Source: Helicobacter pylori Shi112 (GTDB lineage: Bacteria; Campylobacterota; Campylobacteria; Campylobacterales; Helicobacteraceae). From it: DNA of 64,000 nucleotides. The notes beneath the pieces were generated by a model. That model was not told where the DNA came from and made no database searches. It saw only the letters and a program-made list of their open reading frames with translations. The stretch covers positions 248,001-312,000 of the forward strand of contig NC_017741.1 of the NCBI RefSeq assembly GCF_000277405.1, given 5' to 3'. The position numbers were made by a program, and so were the translations under genes. This document shows positions 17,937 through 26,578 of this stretch, in pieces (the stretch's first letter is position 1; the number at the start of each line of letters is the position of its first letter).

Positions 17937-18548
17937 TAATTATATGGATTTTGAATTAACTTTAAAGATTTTAATTATTAAGATTTTCTATAGTAGATGT
18001 AATTATCAATTAAATTTAGTAAGGGATAATAAAATTATTTCTATTTGATGAGTATTTAATCTTTAATTTAATATTATGATATTAAAAGAATTTATATTTA
18101 TTTAGCTTATATCATTAAAACTATTAAGAAATTAAGCTATTAATTAAATTTAAAGCATTTTAAGTGGGTTTTTTAGTTTGGTGTTGTTATGTGATAACTA
18201 GCACCCCTTTTTTATTTACTTGCACCTTCTATACCGCCAAATAAATCTTACATTAGAGATAATGCGAGAAAATAAGGGCTTTTTAGAATAAAAGCGAATG
18301 CTTTTAATAGGCTTAATCAGTAAAATACAAATAAGCATCTAGGTTGTCTAAGATTTTTATGTGAAATTTATAGATGTGGTTATAAAATTTCTTAAAAAAC
18401 TTTTTAAAATAGTAAAAAACTATCATTTTATCTTAAGATTAGCTTAAATTTTAACTTTTTTTCATTAAATTTTTAGGCTTATTTACTTTTCATTTACTTT
18501 TAGATTAAGTTACGCATTTTAGGGGGTTGTAGAGTTTGAGCCTTCAAA

Positions 18549-18564
18549 ATGTGTGCGTACACAT
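18549..18564. promoter_or_regulatory. Palindromic site 1 before the ArdC-like operon
   Basis: ATGTGTGCGTACACAT is an imperfect dyad with outer arms ATGTGT/ACACAT. It lies 158 bases before the first start of the rightward operon. The same outer arms occur at the candidate oriT (32714-32729). It is a likely binding site for an element DNA-binding protein. Confidence 0.6.
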
Positions 18565-18602
18565 TTGGGTTTTTTGCTTAATTTTAGCTTAAAAAGTGGC
18601 AT

Positions 18603-18618
18603 ATGTGTGCGCACACAC
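18603..18618. promoter_or_regulatory. Palindromic site 2 before the ArdC-like operon
   Basis: ATGTGTGCGCACACAC contains the perfect 12-bp palindrome GTGTGCGCACAC and is spaced 54 bp from site 1 (about five helical turns). This pair suggests cooperative binding of a regulator ahead of the operon. Confidence 0.6.
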
Positions 18619-18706
18619 TTTGAAATAGTAAATAAGTCAAGACCTTGATTTTTTTGCAATCTTAATGGCATTCTAAAAAGATTTTTTAACAACAAGGACA
18701 GACAAA

Positions 18707-18877
18707 ATGGCACAAGATTTTTTAGAACTTACAGAGGGAAATTACCCTATGAGTGAGGAGCAAATGTTAGAGTTTATGCAAATGGGAGTAGAACCTAAAA
18801 GCGAACAAGAAGTGAAAATGGAGCTAGAAAATTCATTAGAAAATACCAATAATAGTAGAGAGGAAGATTCAAAATGA
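18707..18877 (+). CDS. Small acidic protein (56 residues), first gene of the long operon
   Basis: ATG at 18707 follows an aagga ribosome site (18694-18698) and opens 56 codons ending in a TGA that overlaps the next start (ATGA at 18874). The product begins MAQDFLELTEGNYPMSEEQ and is acidic, Met/Glu-rich and soluble. Position, ribosome site and the four-base overlap support a real gene that couples translation to the ArdC-like gene. The family is not recognised; a role as a small modulator or antirestriction mimic would be speculative. Confidence 0.65.
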   Translation: MAQDFLELTEGNYPMSEEQMLEFMQMGVEPKSEQEVKMELENSLENTNNSREEDSK

Positions 18878-19917
18878 AAGCGTGGAATGAAATGGATATT
18901 AAAGAGCAAAAAGAAATTTTTGCTCAATTTTTAGCGAATGAAATTGCACAAAGTCTTAATGCAGGACTAGAGTTTAAAGCCAATAATAGAGCTTATAATG
19001 GCAATGTGGGTAATGCTTATAATGGCTTAAACGCTCTTATTTTAGATGCCAAGCAACATGAAAATGGCTATGAGAGTAATGTGTGGGTAGGTTTAGATGA
19101 TGCCTTAAAACTTGGGGCAAACCCTAAAGAAGTGGAGTTTATTAAAAACAACACTAAGAGCAAAAATAATAAGGAGGGCATTTATGATAAGGCAAGTATC
19201 GCTTATATTAGAGATTATGAAATGCGCTATGTTAAAGCAAGAGACAAAGAAGGCAATTTAATCCCCCTTAAAGACAAAGAGGGCAATGCTAGGCGTAATG
19301 CTAAGGGCGAAATTATCTATGAATATGAAAAAGTCCCCCAAAGAGACAAACTTGGCAACATCAAGTATATGCAAGATGGCGTTACACCCTTTTATGAGTT
19401 TAAAAAAGAAAAAATAGATATAGAGCCGACTTTAGAAATTAAAAATCTCTACAATGTCAATATTTTTCAAACGCTAGACAAAACTAAGCTTAAAGAATTA
19501 GACCCTAAAACTTTAAGAACGCAATACATTAGCCATACTTTCTCTATGGATAATCAAAACTTAGTGATTTATGATTTATCCAAGCATTTAAATGAAAAAG
19601 AATATAAGAAAGTGCTAGATTATGTGGAGCAATATGGTGCAACCCATTCTGAAAAAAGCAAGCAATACAACATTTCTCAAAGCTACCAACAAGAACCTAA
19701 GGTTGAAATCGCTCCTAGCACAGAAAATAATGTCAAAGAAAACAACGAAATGAATATGGAGCAGTTTAACAAAATGCTTGAAATGGCTCAGAATAATCCG
19801 CAAATGTTAGCTATGTTACAACAAACTCTTAATAAGGGAGCAGAGCAACAAAAGCATGACAACTATTTTGCTAATGATGAAGCAGCACCCACTCAATCTA
19901 AGGGTAGGGGCAGATAA
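18874..19917 (+). CDS. ArdC-like protein (N-terminal ssDNA-binding domain only)
   Basis: Residues about 20-90 resemble the N-terminal domain of ArdC antirestriction proteins: NNRAYNGNVGNAYNGLNALI followed by WVGLDDALKLGANPKE, and later NVNIFQTLDKTKLKELD. ArdC binds single-stranded DNA and is delivered into recipients during conjugation. The metalloprotease half usual in ArdC (HExxH) is absent here. The middle carries charged repeats (KDKEGN) and the end is Gln/Met-rich with a terminal SKGRGR tail. The stop overlaps the next start by one base. I infer a role in protecting incoming single strands. The family match is by eye, so the call is moderate. Confidence 0.5.
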   Translation: MKAWNEMDIKEQKEIFAQFLANEIAQSLNAGLEFKANNRAYNGNVGNAYNGLNALILDAKQHENGYESNVWVGLDDALKLGANPKEVEFIKNNTKSKNNKEGIYDKASIAYIRDYEMRYVKARDKEGNLIPLKDKEGNARRNAKGEIIYEYEKVPQRDKLGNIKYMQDGVTPFYEFKKEKIDIEPTLEIKNLYNVNIFQTLDKTKLKELDPKTLRTQYISHTFSMDNQNLVIYDLSKHLNEKEYKKVLDYVEQYGATHSEKSKQYNISQSYQQEPKVEIAPSTENNVKENNEMNMEQFNKMLEMAQNNPQMLAMLQQTLNKGAEQQKHDNYFANDEAAPTQSKGRGR

Positions 19918-20825
19918 TGCAAGATTTTACCAATGGATTTCTTAAAGCTTGGAAAGCGTGGAGTGATGATGGTAAGGACGCTTTTTTAGAGAGTTTTTTA
20001 GATGAAGTTAAAAGCGCTCAAAATGACCCCTCTAACTTCTTAGGCATTTTAGAACAAGAAATCAAATCTTTAAGCCAAGAGGGCTTACAAGATGACATGT
20101 CTTCTATGCTAGAAGTGATTGAGAGCATGAAAAATGAAATCTCTAATTCAAAAGACAACGAAAATGTGAGCGATTTTATGAATGTCTTGCAAAATGAAAT
20201 CTCACAAGGACAAAACAACTCTAATGATAATCCAAATGAGTTTGTAGAAAGTTTAGCCCAAGCCATTACTGAGACACAAGAAAATAAAAACGAGTTAGAG
20301 CAACAAGAACCAGAAAGAAAAGAGTCTGATCTTGAAAGTAAGGCATTACAAGATTATGAAGAAAACCAAATCAAAAGAGCCGAAGAAATTAGTCTTACAG
20401 AGCATGAAAATGAGTTAGCCAAACAAGAGCTAGAAAAATACGCCATAGAGGGCGAAAATAAATCATTAGAACAATATGATGAAAATTTAGAGCTTTTAGA
20501 GAGCTTACAAATCATAAGAGATGAAACAAACGAAGTTGCCAACTCTCTAAGAGCTAATGAGATCATTGAATTGCTAAGACCTACAGGTGAGAATACTACC
20601 AGCAAAATTGCCTCTCTTGCCTTAGAAGAAAATAACAAGCTTAATGAAAAAGAAACTAACACACAAGAACAAAATACAGAAAAAGAGCAAGAAAAACCTA
20701 AGATTGGTAATGATATAGACTTTAAAGACAAATACGCTAATTTACATAGCTTTTTCAAACAAACCGAGCTTGATATTAAACAAAAGCGTATTAGACTAAG
20801 CTTGATTTTAAAGAGAGCTTTTTGA
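19917..20825 (+). CDS. Acidic low-complexity protein
   Basis: This 302-residue protein starts on the last base of the preceding stop (TAATG). It is strongly acidic, with Glu, Gln and Asn runs. A short N-terminal domain with aromatic residues (MQDFTNGFLKAWKAWSDDG) is followed by helical, probably coiled-coil sequence. The last 45 residues turn basic (KQKRIRLSLILKRAF). No enzyme motif or membrane span is seen. It is inside an operon of DNA-processing genes and overlaps the next gene. It could be a scaffold or an ssDNA/relaxosome partner, but this is a guess from context. Confidence 0.6.
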   Translation: MQDFTNGFLKAWKAWSDDGKDAFLESFLDEVKSAQNDPSNFLGILEQEIKSLSQEGLQDDMSSMLEVIESMKNEISNSKDNENVSDFMNVLQNEISQGQNNSNDNPNEFVESLAQAITETQENKNELEQQEPERKESDLESKALQDYEENQIKRAEEISLTEHENELAKQELEKYAIEGENKSLEQYDENLELLESLQIIRDETNEVANSLRANEIIELLRPTGENTTSKIASLALEENNKLNEKETNTQEQNTEKEQEKPKIGNDIDFKDKYANLHSFFKQTELDIKQKRIRLSLILKRAF

Positions 20826-21742
20826 ATTACGCTAAAAACCACATGAATGAAGATGAATTGAAAGTCTTATTAGTGGTGAGCCAAAAAGAACCCACCAAGC
20901 TCACTAAAGAGCATATCAATTTGATTAAAGATTGCTTAGAACAAGCGCATGGCAATAAACATATGCAAGATAAGGGCTTACAATTAAGCGTTAAATCAAT
21001 CTTGGGACACGAATTAGAAAAAGAACACCACGAAGCGTTAAAAGATTATATACAAAAAAGTAAAGACAGCTTAGAACCTATGGATAACAGAGTGTATGAA
21101 GTGATGCAAAAACACTTAGACAAGCAACAAGAAAAAGCGCCCAAAAATTTAGATAGCACCACTCAAAGTGTGGGAGTGGATGCTATTAAAGAGCAAAATA
21201 AGGCTAATGAAAACGCTCAACAAGAAACAAAAAGCTCACAAGCACAAGAGACTACTAGCTCACAAGCTTATGGAAGCGTGTCTCAAGCAAACACACAAGA
21301 TACTACTCAAGCTAATGAGAGTATTAAGCCACAAACTAATAACACAGCTACACAACAAGAAAACACAAAAGAAAGCCAAGTTACACAGCAAAATAGCACT
21401 ATTCAAGCTCAAAAAGAGCCACACGCTAAAGAAGAACCTAAGAAAGTCTCACACCCTGATGAACCATGGCTAGATTATGACCCTAAAAATCATGCGGGAT
21501 TAAAGGAACGACAAGAGAACCAAGAAAAAACACCAAGTAAGGGGAATGATGAGCCTTGGATAGAGCATGGCAAACGCATGCAAGAAAAAGCTAAAGCCCA
21601 CTATCAAGCTTGTTTAGAAAAAGAGCGAGCCAAGCAAAATCAACAAAATACCCAAAACACCATAGAGAACCAAAACAAAGAAGTTCCAACCATAGACTAT
21701 GGCTATACACAAAATACGCCAGCTAAGAGCAGAAGGCGCTAG
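20822..21742 (+). CDS. Glu/Gln-rich protein with relaxase-like C-terminal module
   Basis: The first start is a TTG at 20822 overlapping the previous stop; an ATG at 20843 is an alternative. The first 110 residues look folded and helical, then comes a Gln/Thr/Ser linker. The C-terminus carries DEPWLDYDPKNHAGLKE and DEPWIEHGKRMQEKAKAHYQ, two blocks that also occur, in the opposite order, at the C-terminus of the relaxase at 30.5 kb. The protein ends in AKSRRR. Shared blocks plus a basic tail suggest recognition by the same coupling or secretion machinery. The enzyme function, if any, is unknown. Confidence 0.65.
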   Translation: MNYAKNHMNEDELKVLLVVSQKEPTKLTKEHINLIKDCLEQAHGNKHMQDKGLQLSVKSILGHELEKEHHEALKDYIQKSKDSLEPMDNRVYEVMQKHLDKQQEKAPKNLDSTTQSVGVDAIKEQNKANENAQQETKSSQAQETTSSQAYGSVSQANTQDTTQANESIKPQTNNTATQQENTKESQVTQQNSTIQAQKEPHAKEEPKKVSHPDEPWLDYDPKNHAGLKERQENQEKTPSKGNDEPWIEHGKRMQEKAKAHYQACLEKERAKQNQQNTQNTIENQNKEVPTIDYGYTQNTPAKSRRR

Positions 21743-21751
21743 GAAAGCATT

Positions 21752-23185
21752 ATGGCTTACATTCCTAATCTCACTGCCTTGCCCTTACATGAGATTTTGC
21801 TAGACAATGGCTACACTTATAATAAAAACAAGACAAGCAAGAATAACCCTTGCTTAAAACATGAAAATGAAGAGGGAAGTTTAGTTATCTTTAAAAATCA
21901 AAATAAAGATGGCTCTATTAGTTACACCTACAAAGAAACCCACACAGATAAAGTCGGTAATATCATCACTTTTTGTAAGGATAGAAACATTAGTGTGGAA
22001 GATTTAATCGCTGGAAAGTTAGAAGATTATCTTAACAAGCAAGACAATCTCAAAGCAAGGAATAACACACAAGAGAATAACGAAGAAGTTCAAAAAATAA
22101 GAGAGGAGTTTAACAACCTTAAACCCTATGATTTAGAAAACGCTACACTCATTAAAAAGCGTGAGATTGATGTAAAGCTATTAGAACCTTACAAAGAGCA
22201 TTTAAAAACCGATAGCCTTAACAATCTAATCTTAGCGACTTACTTAGCTTTTGAAGATAAAAGACTTAATGTCATACCCATTCATCAATATGGCATTAAC
22301 AAACGCTTAAATACGCCCTTAACTACAGACAAAGAGGGCAACATAAGAGACAAACCTTTAAAATCTATCGCACAAGGAAATAAAGGCATAGAAGTCTTAT
22401 ACCCTAATGACTTAAACTTAGTTAAAAATGTCATTGTTACTGAAAATATCTTTGATAGTCTCGCTTATTTAGAATTACAAGATTTAGATCCCAAAGAAAG
22501 CGTTTTAATTAGCACTGCAGGGCAATTTAACGCACAAAAATTAGAACTCTTTTTTCAAAGCTTTTTTAAGCAATTAAAAAACAGACAACAAGGAGCGTAT
22601 AACAATTATCTAAGACAAGAAGAACAATGGCAAGAGCTAGTGAGACAAGGCAAGGCTAATGATGATTTTAAGAGTGTGGTCGTAGAGACCTACACTGACA
22701 TTATTAAAAACTATCAGAGAGGAAAGAACACTCCCATTTATAATAAAAGAGTGGAAAAAACTAGAGAGTTTAGAAAGCCACAACCTGTCAATCAACCACA
22801 AGAGAGCTTTAATGTGGTGTTAGCCTTTGATAATGATGTTAAAGGCAAAGGTTATAGAGAAAAATGCGAGGGTATTTTATATGCTCTATTACAGCAATTC
22901 CCCACTATCTATACGCCTTTTTCAAAGGATTGTAACGATGATTTGAAACTAGCTCACATTATAGAAAATAAGGCGATTAACATTGACATTATGGCGGAGT
23001 TTTTAGAAAGTTCTTTAGAGAAATTAAATAACAACGACACACCTATACAAGAAAAGGAAAATATTATGGATAAATTAGAACAAATTGATAGCCTTAAACC
23101 TTTTAGTAAAGAGTTTAAGGACATTTTAGAAAATATTAAAGAAAATTTACAGACACAGAGTTATGTTAAAGGGAGGGGGAGATAA
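21752..23185 (+). CDS. TOPRIM (DUF3991-type) primase-like protein
   Basis: The N-terminal part (residues about 20-85) resembles the zinc-finger-derived domain before TOPRIM in conjugative primases (THTDKVGNIITFCKDRNIS). The TOPRIM signature follows: VIVTENIFDSLAYLE (catalytic Glu) and VVLAFDNDVKGKGYREK (acidic DxD pair). Such proteins prime or process the transferred strand, and conjugative primases are known to be exported to recipients. It ends in VKGRGR, the same tail as the ArdC-like protein. The stop overlaps the VirB6 start by one base. Full primase activity is not proved by these motifs. Confidence 0.72.
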   Translation: MAYIPNLTALPLHEILLDNGYTYNKNKTSKNNPCLKHENEEGSLVIFKNQNKDGSISYTYKETHTDKVGNIITFCKDRNISVEDLIAGKLEDYLNKQDNLKARNNTQENNEEVQKIREEFNNLKPYDLENATLIKKREIDVKLLEPYKEHLKTDSLNNLILATYLAFEDKRLNVIPIHQYGINKRLNTPLTTDKEGNIRDKPLKSIAQGNKGIEVLYPNDLNLVKNVIVTENIFDSLAYLELQDLDPKESVLISTAGQFNAQKLELFFQSFFKQLKNRQQGAYNNYLRQEEQWQELVRQGKANDDFKSVVVETYTDIIKNYQRGKNTPIYNKRVEKTREFRKPQPVNQPQESFNVVLAFDNDVKGKGYREKCEGILYALLQQFPTIYTPFSKDCNDDLKLAHIIENKAINIDIMAEFLESSLEKLNNNDTPIQEKENIMDKLEQIDSLKPFSKEFKDILENIKENLQTQSYVKGRGR

Positions 23186-24441
23186 TGCAAGGTAATAGTC
23201 TAAGTATTTATGAAACGATTTTATCGCTATTTAGCGACCCAACAAAAAAAATATTTTACAACATAGCAACTCAAACAGCAGAAGTTTTAAAAGCTCAAAT
23301 GATAATTAATGCTGTTTTGGTAATTTTATTTATGATATGGGCTTATAAGCGAGTGAAAGAGGGCGATATATTTCAGTTTAAAACCGCTATGGGCGTGGTT
23401 GTATTCATAGTGTTTATGGGAGTTTTAAATTGGGCAATGGATAATCCAACAACTTACATGAATATGCTTAAAGACACCATTTTCTACCCTTCTAATAAGC
23501 TCACTGAGATTATCACAAACAGCATGACATCATTGCAAACATTGACAGGAAAAAATGATTTAACCTTAGGCTCATTGATAGATAAGTCCTACTATTCCAT
23601 AACACAATTATACAGAGAAGTATTTAGTGATTTAAGCTGGAAGACATTTTTTACTATGTTTCCTATGTTAATCATTTTTCTTTTGTTAGTCCTAGCTCAA
23701 ATTCTTTTAATTGGACTAATTTTAATCATTGTTCTAATCACTCTTGTTGAAACTCTTACATGGCTATCATTGGGCTTTGCAGTTTTACCATTAGTGCTAT
23801 TCCCACAGACTAATGGTATGCTCTTTAGTTATCTCAAAAAACTCATTTCCCTTACTTTTTATCAGCCTTGCATTATGGTAGTATCTTTTTTAAATTTTTC
23901 AATGATAGAAAGTATTACTTTAAAAATTCCTACCCAAGCAGAAATAATCAATGGGTTCTATAACAAAGGACACATAGTTGACCAAATGATAGAAAATGGT
24001 TCAAATCAAGCAATCAATAATTTTCAAAATGCTATGGGAGCTTATACTAGCGTATTAGGATTTTTTATTATTTTAATTTTAGGCTCTGTAATTTGTTTCT
24101 TTCTAATCAAACGAGTGCCTGATTTTATCAACAATATCTTTGGCACAAGTGGAGGCGTTGGGGCAGTAACAGAAATGATGCAAAAAATTGGTATGACAAT
24201 AGGCGGAGCAGTCGTAGGAGGCTCTATGGTTATGGTAGCTAATCAAGCTAAACAAGCTTATCAGAGTGCTGGGGGCGGATTAGCAGGACTTCAAGCTGGA
24301 GCAAGAGCGATGTTTGGGGCTGGACTAAGCGGAGGGATTACCACTATGGCAAATGCAAAAGGAGCAAAAGCTGGTGTGAGACACTTTGTAGCGAGTGTGA
24401 AAAGTGGCTTTGGACTTGATAATGATAGAAACAACAAATGA
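23185..24441 (+). CDS. virB6: VirB6/TrbL-type inner-membrane channel protein
   Basis: VirB6/TrbL proteins line the inner-membrane part of type IV secretion channels. At least five or six hydrophobic segments are visible (about residues 35-55, 72-90, 152-185, 192-212, 225-240 and 288-310), followed by a Gly/Ala-rich C-terminal region (GGVGAVTEMM, GGAVVGGSMVM) typical of TrbL. The 418-residue length fits. It overlaps the primase-like gene by one base and the VirB5/TrbJ-like gene by four. It has no basic export tail. It is intact. Confidence 0.82.
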   Translation: MQGNSLSIYETILSLFSDPTKKIFYNIATQTAEVLKAQMIINAVLVILFMIWAYKRVKEGDIFQFKTAMGVVVFIVFMGVLNWAMDNPTTYMNMLKDTIFYPSNKLTEIITNSMTSLQTLTGKNDLTLGSLIDKSYYSITQLYREVFSDLSWKTFFTMFPMLIIFLLLVLAQILLIGLILIIVLITLVETLTWLSLGFAVLPLVLFPQTNGMLFSYLKKLISLTFYQPCIMVVSFLNFSMIESITLKIPTQAEIINGFYNKGHIVDQMIENGSNQAINNFQNAMGAYTSVLGFFIILILGSVICFFLIKRVPDFINNIFGTSGGVGAVTEMMQKIGMTIGGAVVGGSMVMVANQAKQAYQSAGGGLAGLQAGARAMFGAGLSGGITTMANAKGAKAGVRHFVASVKSGFGLDNDRNNK

Positions 24442-25704
24442 AAGATTTTATAATGAAAAAATTAGTTTTTAATATAGGTTTTAGTGTGCTTTTATATTGC
24501 AATAGCGTGTTTGCAGAGGGGGAAACTCCTTTGATTGTCAATGACCCAGAGCTTCATGCTGGTCAAGCCACTGTGATAGGTAAAATGGTAGATAGCATTA
24601 AAAAATATGAAGAGATTATCTCTAAAGCTCAAGCTCAAATCAATCAGTTGCAAAAAGTCAATAACATGATAAATACGACTAACTCTTTGATTAGTAGCAG
24701 TGCTATCACTTTAGCAAACCCTATGCAAGTGATACAAAACGCTCAGTATCAAATAGAGAGTATTAAATATAACTATGAGAATTTAAAGCAAAGCATAGAA
24801 AATTGGAACGCAAGCGATTTATTAAGGAATAAATACTTACAGCAACAATGCCCTTTTTTTGATTTTAACAAATTGACTAACAAAAAGATTGTTAATTTAA
24901 GCAATCTTAACAATGCTATTACAAAAACAGGCAAGCAAACCGCACAAGTGAAAGATATGCAAAATTTAATCCAAGCTCTAAGTAATAGGCTATGAAAACT
25001 TGCAGTCTCTTGCTGGGCAATTAAGCGGTAGAGATATGGGATTGATTTTATGCGAAGAGCTAATCAAAGATGAAAATCAAGCAAGGTATAACCAACTATC
25101 AGCAGAAGCTAGTTTGGATATTCTCAATGGTAACTATCAAGCATATAAAATGAAAATATTTCAACAAGATGCGATGAAATTAACAGAAAGGATTAAAAAA
25201 CAAAAAGAAATTAATGCAAAAGCAGATTATCTAAAACACAGACTAGCTGATATTCAACAACAATTAGGCGTAAGCGACCCCACAGCTAACCATAATAAAC
25301 AAGGGATACATTATTGCAAAGAAAACAAAGAAAATGGCACTTGCACGCCATTAGCCCTAGAAAAAACTCGCCTAGACAACGAGCTAGAGCAAGAAATCCA
25401 AACTCTCACACTTGATTTATCTAAAGCTCCTAATAAAGATGCTCAGAGCCAAGCCTATGCGAATTTTAATCAAAGGATTAGGTTACTCACGATAAAGTAT
25501 TTAAAAGAGATCACCAATCAAATGCTCTTTTTAAATCAAACTATGGCAATGCAAAGTGAGATTATAGCAGACATATACAAAACAGACTATGGGTTTAACA
25601 CAAATTTAAAGGGGGCAAAATCAACCCAATACCAAACAAGAGAGCAAATCTTAGGCAAGGTAAAAACAAACCAATTTGGCTTTCCAGAAATTGCTCCCGA
25701 TTGA
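24438..25704 (+). pseudogene. VirB5/TrbJ-like secreted protein, frameshifted
   Basis: The first frame (24438-24995, 185 codons) begins with a signal peptide (about residues 1-26, cleaved after VFA), then a helical, Gln-rich domain. It stops at a TGA just after SNRL. The next frame (usable from a TTG at 25000, but open upstream to join at the stop) continues with YENLQSLAGQLSGRDMG and runs to 25704. Read together they give about 420 residues of one periplasmic coiled-coil protein. A shift of one or two bases around 24985-24995 explains the break. VirB5/TrbJ proteins sit at the pilus tip or periplasm and often follow VirB6/TrbL. The identity is inferred from context, signal peptide and helical pattern. 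Confidence 0.65.
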
Positions 25705-25707
25705 AAA

Positions 25708-26358
25708 TCAAGGCTGTCTAACAGCTCTTTTTATTTCTAATTTTGGGTGCATTATGGCTAGACTTGCAGCTTTTGAAAGGCATTCATGGTCAGCTTGATT
25801 TTGTTCGTTTTCAAATTTTTCTTCAAAGTGTGAGCCACTATAAGTCCACCATTTGGGTTTTGTGTCTCCATAGGCACTATAAAAAGCATTGCTATAACAC
25901 GATATTTTACCATCTTCACTTTTGCTACAACGATTTTTTTTAAGAAAGTTACTTTCCGCTTTTTTACGGCTTTCTCTAACATAGTTTCTACAAGCAACTA
26001 GCCACTCTTCATCTTTTTTAATTTGCTCATTTCTTTCATCTATTATTTTCTGTAATTCTTGTTCTTTTTTAGATAGCTGTTTTTTATTAACACAAGAAAG
26101 AAAAGCGGTTTTCCATTCTTGTGGAAGATTTTTTGATAAATTCCAACCATCATTCAAATATTTAGAACCATCAATTTGAGAATTACAATCAATGGCGTAT
26201 TCTTTCTTAATATTGCTTTTAGATTTGCTGAGATAGTCAATTAAGTTAGCATCTGTAAATAAAGGTTTCGCCATTACATTAAGTGGGGAGCACACCACCA
26301 ACGCTCCAACTAATAACCCTGTCCTTAAAATTTTATCTAATCTTTTTAAAACAATCAT
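25708..26358 (-). CDS. Secreted cysteine-rich protein of unknown function
   Basis: The 216-residue product starts with a signal peptide (basic MIVLKRLDKILR, hydrophobic core to about residue 30, cleavage near VMA). The mature part has about seven Cys, a charged coiled-coil centre (QELQKIIDERNEQIKKDEE) and an aromatic patch (KPKWWTYSGSHFEEK). The gene faces the VirB5/TrbJ-like gene with only 3 bases between the stop codons and has its own promoter. Periplasmic location, disulfide potential and cargo-zone position could suit an entry-exclusion, envelope or effector function. The family is not recognised. Confidence 0.65.
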   Translation of the reverse strand: MIVLKRLDKILRTGLLVGALVVCSPLNVMAKPLFTDANLIDYLSKSKSNIKKEYAIDCNSQIDGSKYLNDGWNLSKNLPQEWKTAFLSCVNKKQLSKKEQELQKIIDERNEQIKKDEEWLVACRNYVRESRKKAESNFLKKNRCSKSEDGKISCYSNAFYSAYGDTKPKWWTYSGSHFEEKFENEQNQADHECLSKAASLAIMHPKLEIKRAVRQP

Positions 26359-26395
26359 TTTTTATTCCTTTTAACCTAAAATTACAACTTTAATC

Positions 26396-26401
26396 ATTAT
26401 A
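26396..26401 (-). promoter_or_regulatory. Promoter of the secreted cysteine-rich gene
   Basis: On the minus strand a perfect -10 hexamer TATAAT lies 38 bases before the start at 26358, with an aagga ribosome site near 26367 in between. Confidence 0.6.
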
Positions 26402-26544
26402 ACATAAAGTTTTAAAAATATATCAATAACAATCAAGTATTTAATTATTTTATAAGTATTGAGTTAGTTTTGATTATTTGAATTACTGATTAAGTATGTT
26501 ATTAACAATTAATAACAATGTCTTATAGCTAATTTTATTTGTGT

Positions 26545-26550
26545 TATAAT
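26545..26550 (+). promoter_or_regulatory. Promoter of the Abi_2-like gene
   Basis: A perfect TATAAT preceded by an AT-rich tract lies 29 bases before the ATG at 26579; transcription would start near 26557. The leader is short and has only a weak ribosome site (aagaga). Confidence 0.6.
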
Positions 26551-26578
26551 CGATTTAACAAACCATTCAAGAGACACT

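Larger units (their letters stand above)
17899..18706. other. Divergent noncoding control region
   Basis: About 800 bases between parA (leftward) and the ArdC-like operon (rightward) contain no convincing gene. The sequence is very AT-rich, with long A/T tracts around 17.93-18.13 kb and 18.36-18.50 kb. The only strong structures are the parA promoter and two 16-bp palindrome-like sites at 18549 and 18603. A 64-codon minus-strand frame at 18519-18713 is judged to be chance. Confidence 0.6.

Noticed and set aside
24438..25704. Programmed ribosomal frameshifting in the VirB5/TrbJ-like gene
   Set aside because: No slippery heptamer or strong downstream stem was seen at the junction; a mutation is simpler.
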